From: Wolbachia endosymbiont of Folsomia candida
Lineage (GTDB): Bacteria; Pseudomonadota; Alphaproteobacteria; Rickettsiales; Anaplasmataceae
DNA: 64,000 bases
Reading direction: 5' to 3'
Assembly: GCF_001931755.2 (NCBI RefSeq)
Contig: NZ_CP015510.2
Coordinates: forward strand, 992,001-1,056,000
Part shown: positions 56,363 to 64,000 of the stretch, piece by piece
Numbering within the stretch: the stretch's first letter is position 1
Layout: each line of letters begins with the position of its first letter
Notes under the pieces: generated by a model
The model's database searches: none
What the model was told of the DNA's origin: nothing
The model's input: the letters and a program-made list of their open reading frames with translations, nothing else
Program-made: the position numbers and the translations under genes

Positions 56363-57223
56363 ATGCTAAAAATACTAAACAAAATTCCATTATTAATTAG
56401 CTTGTCTTTTTTACTTGCTAGTTGTGGCACTTATTCTTTAATAGAAAATGCATATGTTAATTATGCACCAGAGAAGTATGCTAAATCGAGCAGACAGCCT
56501 GTCTATATAAGCACAAGTTACAATGTACATAATATATACAATTTATTATTCAATGATTTTTTAATAATAGGTGAGTCATCATTTACAGCTGAGTATGACG
56601 CAGCTGGTGATTACATTAAATACGGCAAAAAGGTTGGAGCAGATATAATAATAGCATCTTTTGAAAATATGCAAAAGGTTGAAAAATATGTTAAAACAAC
56701 AGTACCAGATGAGAAAAGTGTAACAATACTTGACACAAAAAATAACAAAACTAAAAGCCAAAAAATAACTATACAAAAAGATAAAGATGTCTACATTCCT
56801 TATACTGTAACAAACTTTGACCAAGCAGTACTTTTTTTAAAAAGAGTAGATGGTGCAAAAGCTCCATGGGAATATGTTCAAAAAGATTTCGTTCTTTATC
56901 AGGGTGATAATACAGACCCATATCTAGGCAACTGGACAGGTTACAAAACATGTAGAATTGAAATATATTCTACACAAGATGAATACTTGGGTTTTATAAA
57001 CGAAGCAAATAACGACTGTAAGGGAAAGCCTAAAGTAAATAAAATGCTAGCTTGGAAAAATGGAGACATAAAATTACGCATAAACAAACAATCAAAACAA
57101 GGCTTTTATTTAAATCAAGATAAGGTTCCTATACTAATTAAATCTCGAATCAACAAATTCAATAACCTTGAATTAATAGATCAAGAGACTAGCAAGGTTA
57201 TAATTTCTTTTCAGAAAAATTGA
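56363..57223 (+). CDS. Lipoprotein of unknown function
   Basis: The 286-residue precursor has a lipoprotein signal: hydrophobic IPLLISLSFLLAS followed by Cys21 in a LASC lipobox. After processing it would be anchored to the inner or outer membrane. The mature part has a YISTSYNVHNIYNLL... start, a GADIIIASFENMQKVEKYV strand-helix region, and a C-terminal half with alternating strands. I do not recognise a family. It starts 48 bases after pyrB and may be read through from it. Confidence 0.83.
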   Translation: MLKILNKIPLLISLSFLLASCGTYSLIENAYVNYAPEKYAKSSRQPVYISTSYNVHNIYNLLFNDFLIIGESSFTAEYDAAGDYIKYGKKVGADIIIASFENMQKVEKYVKTTVPDEKSVTILDTKNNKTKSQKITIQKDKDVYIPYTVTNFDQAVLFLKRVDGAKAPWEYVQKDFVLYQGDNTDPYLGNWTGYKTCRIEIYSTQDEYLGFINEANNDCKGKPKVNKMLAWKNGDIKLRINKQSKQGFYLNQDKVPILIKSRINKFNNLELIDQETSKVIISFQKN

Positions 57224-57239
57224 TTACATACATGCTAGT

Positions 57240-58028
57240 TTAGTGGCTAATACTACCTCTCCCAACACTTCCTGCCCGATCTTTTTGTGCATCTTCTTCA
57301 GCTTTTTTTCCAGTAAAATGGCCAAGAACTGGTTTTGTACCAGTATTTGCTTTCTCAGTAACTCCTTCACTTGAAGGTGCTGCTTTCGCTAATGGTGCTC
57401 CCTCTTTTGGCGCTTGTTTTTGTGTTCCAGAATTTAAACTTGTTATGCTGCTACTTTGCTGCTGTCCAGTTTCACCTGGAATGCTTGGTCCATTGTGTTC
57501 TTGCCCTGTTCCTTTCACTATTTCCTGTGCTTTTTCTACTACTGCACCTTTTGACAGCTCTGGTTGAGCTTCTCTCATCTTTGAATAACCTTCTTTTAGT
57601 AGCGTAACAGGGGTCTTTAAAACATTCTCTGACCACTCAGTAAGTTTACCTTTTGACACTGTATCAGCAATAACAAGAGCTGCAGCAGCTATAATACCTA
57701 CTGGACCTCCGATCGAAAACCCAAGTGCGATAGAGCCTACTATAAACAAAGCTCTCTTCCAAAGTTTTGGTCTTGTGTTTTCTTTTGTACTCTTTTTATC
57801 ATGAGATTCACTATTATCTTGATTAGGATTCTTCTTAGTATTCCTTTCATCCAATTTGTGACTACCATATGCTAAAATTCCTATGGCCACAGCAGCACCT
57901 ATAGGTCCACAAAGAACTCCAGCAATAGCAGTAGTAGTTATTGCCGTTCCTACCTTTAATACTTGTTTTGTTCTTCCCCATAATCCAGTTTTTTTACCCT
58001 CTTCTTCACTATTTGTACTTTTAGGCAT
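57240..58028 (-). CDS. Lineage-specific protein with two glycine-rich hydrophobic segments
   Basis: The 262-residue protein is not recognised. It has two similar hydrophobic segments (about 29-56, TTTAIAGVLCGPIGAAVAIG; about 92-120, VGSIALGFSIGGPVGIIAAA). Each has a G-x-x-x-G and G-P-[IV]-G pattern, suggesting an internal duplication of a membrane hairpin. The C-terminal 120 residues are disordered, rich in Gln, Ser, Thr and Gly. I use the ATG at 58028; a TTG at 58034 is unlikely. It is convergent with the lipoprotein gene. Confidence 0.74.
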   Translation of the reverse strand: MPKSTNSEEEGKKTGLWGRTKQVLKVGTAITTTAIAGVLCGPIGAAVAIGILAYGSHKLDERNTKKNPNQDNSESHDKKSTKENTRPKLWKRALFIVGSIALGFSIGGPVGIIAAAALVIADTVSKGKLTEWSENVLKTPVTLLKEGYSKMREAQPELSKGAVVEKAQEIVKGTGQEHNGPSIPGETGQQQSSSITSLNSGTQKQAPKEGAPLAKAAPSSEGVTEKANTGTKPVLGHFTGKKAEEDAQKDRAGSVGRGSISH

Positions 58029-58181
58029 TTTCAATCCTCAATCATTAACATATTAACCATATTAAGATCAAGATATTAATGATCGATTAATATTGGTGTT
58101 TATTTTAATAAATATTATTAATGATTAAGGGTTTATATTTTGTCCTATCATCAAAATAATTGTTTCGTAGTGAAGCTATAC

Positions 58182-58745
58182 TTAACTTACGCTATCGCTC
58201 TCTTGGGCTATAGGAATAGGTTTATAATTTATCACTACTGTTTTTGCAATTTTATCATAAAAAGTTTGTTTGCGTTGGTCAAATATCGCAAGCGATAAAA
58301 TCAAGATTGATAAAATTGAAAACAAACCAGAAATACTAGACAATATAGAAACTATAAAAGAGAAAACTATCCAAGAAAAACTTCTTGCTACTGCTTGCAT
58401 TAGAGTAACATTTTCAAATGTATTTGCGTTTTTTATATACATACCGCACAACAGTTTTCCTGGAGTACCACCGAACTTCATTATCATTAATATGTTCAAT
58501 ACTAGATATAATATAAATAATGTTACGATAAAAATTGCTGCGTTGGTAGTTGCTGTTGCATCTATGTCCCGAGCTATTTCAGAATTAAGTAAGTAATCAT
58601 AAGAACTGTCCATATTGTCTGATGATGCAGGAAATGCGGATAGAGAAAATGCTAAAACAATTGCTATTACCATCCACAAAATATAGTCAATTAGAGCCGC
58701 TACAGTACGTCTTCCAATTCCAACATAATTTACTTTAACATCCAT
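58182..58745 (-). CDS. RDD-family membrane protein
   Basis: The 187-residue protein has the RDD domain mark near its N-terminus (YVGIGRRTVAALIDYILWMVIAIVLAF, with Arg and Asp in the first helix; outlined). Four hydrophobic segments follow, with the loop KFGGTPGKLLCGMYI typical of the family. RDD proteins are small inner-membrane proteins, and some act as sodium- or proton-linked transporters. The ATG at 58745 has a GGAGGG ribosome binding site. It is divergent from icd. Confidence 0.9.
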   Translation of the reverse strand: MDVKVNYVGIGRRTVAALIDYILWMVIAIVLAFSLSAFPASSDNMDSSYDYLLNSEIARDIDATATTNAAIFIVTLFILYLVLNILMIMKFGGTPGKLLCGMYIKNANTFENVTLMQAVARSFSWIVFSFIVSILSSISGLFSILSILILSLAIFDQRKQTFYDKIAKTVVINYKPIPIAQESDSVS

Positions 58746-58864
58746 ATACCCTCCATATATGATTATCTAATATACCACATCAACAATTAAATAATCGTAA
58801 AATTGATTGCTTGTGTCACTTTGTTATTTAAATTAACATTAAGTCATTTGTGATCAGGAAATTT

Positions 58865-60289
58865 ATGTCTACACCAATTACAGTTGCATATGGTGACGGT
58901 ATCGGCCCAGAAATTATGGAAGCGACGCTATCGATATTACGCGAAGCAGAAGCAAAAATATCAATAGATATCATTGAAATAGGTGAGCGTATTTATAATA
59001 AAGAATGGTCTCACGGAATTTCTCCAAGTGGTTGGGAATCTATTGAAAGAACAAAAATATTACTAAAATCCCCTACAACAACTCCACAGGGTAAAGGTCA
59101 CAAAAGTTTGAATGTAGCACTCAGAAAAAATTTGGGATTATATGCAAATATACGTCCATGTATATCATATTCTCCTATCATAGATAACAAATTTGGTAAG
59201 TTTGATGTTGTGATAGTACGTGAAAATGAAGAAGACGTTTATACTGGAATAGAACATAGACTAACTGGTGATTCTTACCAATGCACTAAAATTATAACTC
59301 GATCTGGTTCAGAGAAAATATGCAGGTATGCTTTTGAATATGCAAAAAAACATAGTAGGAAGAAAGTAACTTGCCTGACTAAGGATAATATCATGAAAAT
59401 GACTGATGGCACTTTCCATGCAGCTTTTGATTATGTTGCAAAAGACTATCCAGATATACAGGCAGAACATTATATAGTTGATATTGGGATGGCAAAAGTT
59501 GCAACTGCACCTGAAATTTTTGATGTTATAGTAACTGAAAATTTATATGGAGATATATTGTCAGATATCGTTGCATTAACCTCTGGATCTGTTGGGCTTG
59601 CTGGAAGCAGTAATATTGGTACTGAATACGCAATGTTTGAAGCAGTTCATGGCTCTGCCCCTGATATTGCAGGAAAAAATATTGCCAATCCTTCTGGGCT
59701 TTTAAACGCTGCAGTACATATGCTTATCTACATAGGTCAAACTGACACGGCAAAGTTAGTTTACGATGCATGGCTAAAAACTCTAGAAGATGGAACACAC
59801 ACTGCTGATTTATATAAAGAAGGAAAGAGCAAACGAAAAGTTAGCACAAAAGAATTTGCAGAAGCTGTCATAGATAATTTAGGGAAAAAGCCTAAAACAT
59901 TATCTGAACTTATAATCAGCAAAGATTTAAATGATAAAATCAATAAAGTAGAAGACAATTACGAGCAAGATTATAAGGTTAAAAAATTAGTGGGTAGTGA
60001 TGTAACTATTGCCTGGAACAGATCTAGCAACTTTGACAAAGTAGCTCAATTATTTGGGTCAGATAAAATGCAAATCATAGCAATATATTCAAAAGGGCTA
60101 GCTATTTGGCCAGGGAATCCAAAAGTTGTCAGTGACCAGGTTACTTGCAGATTTATTGCTGACACAAAACAAAATATTACGAATAGTGATGTAAATAATG
60201 TACTTATCAAATTTGAGGAAAATAACTTCGATGTTGTAAGAATGGATAAGTTATATTTATATGATGAGAAAGAGGGATTCTTTTCTTAG
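58865..60289 (+). CDS. icd: Isocitrate dehydrogenase (long form)
   Basis: The enzyme oxidises isocitrate to 2-oxoglutarate in the TCA cycle. The 474-residue protein has the N-terminal YGDGIGPEIMEA, substrate-binding Ser/Arg segment LNVALRKNLGLYANIRPC, the catalytic RENEEDVYTGIEH, the metal-binding NLYGDILSDIVA, and nucleotide-binding EAVHGSAPDIAGKNIANPSG (outlined). About 130 extra C-terminal residues form a separate domain, as in the long Rickettsiales type. I start at the ATG at 58865 behind AGGAA; a GTG at 58850 adds five residues. Confidence 0.95.
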   Translation: MSTPITVAYGDGIGPEIMEATLSILREAEAKISIDIIEIGERIYNKEWSHGISPSGWESIERTKILLKSPTTTPQGKGHKSLNVALRKNLGLYANIRPCISYSPIIDNKFGKFDVVIVRENEEDVYTGIEHRLTGDSYQCTKIITRSGSEKICRYAFEYAKKHSRKKVTCLTKDNIMKMTDGTFHAAFDYVAKDYPDIQAEHYIVDIGMAKVATAPEIFDVIVTENLYGDILSDIVALTSGSVGLAGSSNIGTEYAMFEAVHGSAPDIAGKNIANPSGLLNAAVHMLIYIGQTDTAKLVYDAWLKTLEDGTHTADLYKEGKSKRKVSTKEFAEAVIDNLGKKPKTLSELIISKDLNDKINKVEDNYEQDYKVKKLVGSDVTIAWNRSSNFDKVAQLFGSDKMQIIAIYSKGLAIWPGNPKVVSDQVTCRFIADTKQNITNSDVNNVLIKFEENNFDVVRMDKLYLYDEKEGFFS

Positions 60290-60310
60290 AATATCAACTA
60301 TTTTCAAAAT

Positions 60311-61069
60311 TTAAGTGATTAGTCTAATGTCATTATTTACTTCTGAAACCTGCGTTAGAAAGCTATTAATTTGAGAAGGTATTAATGATATTAGTGCTCC
60401 ATAACCTACAATTTCTGCTGGCTTAGGAAGCCATCCACATAAGTAACCTTCAGGGTGAAACTTAGCTTGCATAGCGACAAATTTTTGTGCAAAATTTGGC
60501 ACTATTTCACTTATTTTCCTACATTCTCTTGCAAATTCAACCAGTGCGCCTCTGCCTCTATTATCACTGATTTCAATCATAGTAAAAAATTGATCAAAAT
60601 AGCATAAAAGATCTTCATTTGTTATTGTGGATATAATACCTTCAATTTCCTTTACATATAACGCAAGTTTATGTGCTTCTTTACGATCTTCAAAACAAAG
60701 ATCAACAAGCGTATCGCAAAACTTATCTCTCGTAATACTTCTTACTTCTCCCAATAAAGATTGTATTTTTTCTTGGCAATGCACTCTCTTGACTGATTCA
60801 GCAGGTTCTGTTATCCCTAGAATATTATTTATTACAGATTTTTTATCACAACCAAGTAGAAATGTATAGTAACCCATAGATAGAGTGAACAGTAAAAATA
60901 TAGCAGGAAGTAAAAATGGAGTGAGAACGCTCTGTGATGCAGGAAAAATAAACCAGACAGCAGTTGCTATGGATACAGCTAAAAATAGCCCGAACAAACC
61001 TAGTTGTACTTTTCTTCTATAATTTTGATCAATAACTGAGTGTACGCCAATAGACACTATATCAACCAT
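60311..61069 (-). CDS. Lineage-specific membrane protein
   Basis: The 252-residue protein has two hydrophobic segments at about 24-45 and 50-72 (LFGLFLAVSIATAVWFIF and LTPFLLPAIFLLFTLSMGYY), then a soluble, helical C-terminal domain of about 175 residues. Four Cys residues are scattered in that domain. I do not recognise a family. It is convergent with icd and is preceded by a 286-base spacer before gyrB in which I see no gene. Confidence 0.73.
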   Translation of the reverse strand: MVDIVSIGVHSVIDQNYRRKVQLGLFGLFLAVSIATAVWFIFPASQSVLTPFLLPAIFLLFTLSMGYYTFLLGCDKKSVINNILGITEPAESVKRVHCQEKIQSLLGEVRSITRDKFCDTLVDLCFEDRKEAHKLALYVKEIEGIISTITNEDLLCYFDQFFTMIEISDNRGRGALVEFARECRKISEIVPNFAQKFVAMQAKFHPEGYLCGWLPKPAEIVGYGALISLIPSQINSFLTQVSEVNNDIRLIT

Positions 61070-61328
61070 TATCTATACCTCACTAAATAATTATGCTGAT
61101 TTAATAATGACACAATTATGAGAAAAATGCAATATTGTTAATATATTAATAACTAAGCATTCCAGAACATGTTTAAAATCTTGAAAAAAGCAAGATAGAC
61201 TAAATCTCTTTCAAAACCTAATGTTTATTATTCCAGATTTTAAATTCCGGTAAAATCTCAAGCCGAAGTGTTTTCGCCTATTTCTATTAAAGAGGTTGCT
61301 AATAAGTATATCTGAATGTAATATTTAG

Positions 61329-63740
<2,412 letters not shown>

Positions 63741-63764
63741 TTTTGAAACTCATTTCAGGAATTT

Positions 63765-64000
63765 CTAACCACGATATAGTATTAGTTTATTGTCTTTTAT
63801 AGTGAAGTGAAAATACCTCAAAAAACTCATTCCAAGTAGAGAGTGAGACATAGAATGGGTGTTCACACTAGCTTGTACATCGTTAATGAAAAAATTTCCT
63901 ATTTTAACCTGAGGGATGTGTACTACTCCGGCACGTATTTGGCCTTTTGCAGTTTCGTATATTTTGAAATCCTGAATATCTTTTAGATTAATACCAGCAT
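63765..64000 (-). CDS. Retropepsin-like aspartic protease (clan AA), C-terminal part, cut by window edge
   Basis: The minus strand is open from the right edge to the stop at 63765, giving 78 residues. The segment AKGQIRAGVVHIPQVKIGNF and the motif HSLLGMSFLRYFHFTI match the C-terminal half of the small bacterial retropepsin-like membrane protease family, in which S-x-L-L-G-M-S-F-L is the second hydrophobic-glycine element. The active-site DTG lies outside the window. It is convergent with gyrB. Confidence 0.72.
   Translation of the reverse strand, partial: AGINLKDIQDFKIYETAKGQIRAGVVHIPQVKIGNFFINDVQASVNTHSMSHSLLGMSFLRYFHFTIKDNKLILYRG

Overview
The window is almost certainly from a Wolbachia chromosome (Alphaproteobacteria, Rickettsiales). 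This is inferred from the gene set and sequence style, not from a database search. The DNA is strongly AT-rich. Housekeeping genes are scattered rather than kept in large operons: the respiratory complex I genes lie in three separate places (nuoABC, nuoF, nuoE). There are ankyrin-repeat proteins, many insertion sequences, lineage-specific proteins with C-terminal membrane hairpins, and dozens of copies or fragments of a short palindrome (core TCATCCCAGTGCGTGACACTGGGATCCA-like) typical of Wolbachia intergenic DNA.

Layout. 1-1500: insertion-sequence debris (a Tn5-like IS4 tail joined to a truncated IS630, plus an IS630 relic). 1.5-10 kb: fabI, a frameshifted chpT-like phosphotransferase, purM, prfA, the ribosome-assembly GTPase engB, a divergent argB, a HIT protein and three lineage-specific genes. 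10-11.4 kb: nuoABC, then a palindrome-rich spacer. 11.9-18.3 kb: mdh, an ankyrin protein, a class I aldolase, tRNA-Cys, four tandem small cysteine-rich genes on the minus strand, tRNA-Lys and nuoF. 18.4-22.5 kb: one long repeat-rich gene split by an IS4-family element that landed inside a palindrome; removing the element plus one target copy restores the frame. 22.5-33 kb: ferredoxin-NADP reductase, tRNA-Val, a 1405-residue SF2 helicase-like protein, ogt, a SurA-like chaperone, pdxH and an outer-membrane barrel candidate. 33-42 kb: a mannose-1-phosphate guanylyltransferase with two inserted repeat peptides, ppsR, rpmJ, an ftsB-like gene, an RND transporter, and an ankyrin protein with a YopT-like cysteine-protease triad. 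42-51 kb: tgt, nuoE, two unknown genes, an IS110 element broken by an IS5-family element, and the trxB-peroxiredoxin pair. 51-64 kb: lineage-specific genes (one with EPIYA-like and SH3-ligand motifs), trpS, pyrB, a lipoprotein, an RDD protein, icd, gyrB and the end of a retropepsin-like protease.

How it fits together. The conserved genes cover central carbon and energy metabolism (mdh, icd, aldolase, nuo, ppsR), nucleotide synthesis (purM, pyrB), translation (prfA, trpS, tgt, rpmJ, three tRNAs), redox defence (prx-trxB, fnr), DNA topology and repair (gyrB, ogt) and envelope functions. Between them sit about a dozen genes with no recognised housekeeping role. Several have features expected of host-directed proteins: ankyrin repeats, a C58-type protease triad, a bipartite nuclear-localisation pattern, EQIY plus PxxP motifs, and C-terminal membrane hairpins. 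The strongest leads are the ankyrin/YopT-like protein, the EQIY/PxxP protein, the cysteine-rich tandem family, the SF2-like giant, and the coding sequences invaded by repeats or IS elements.
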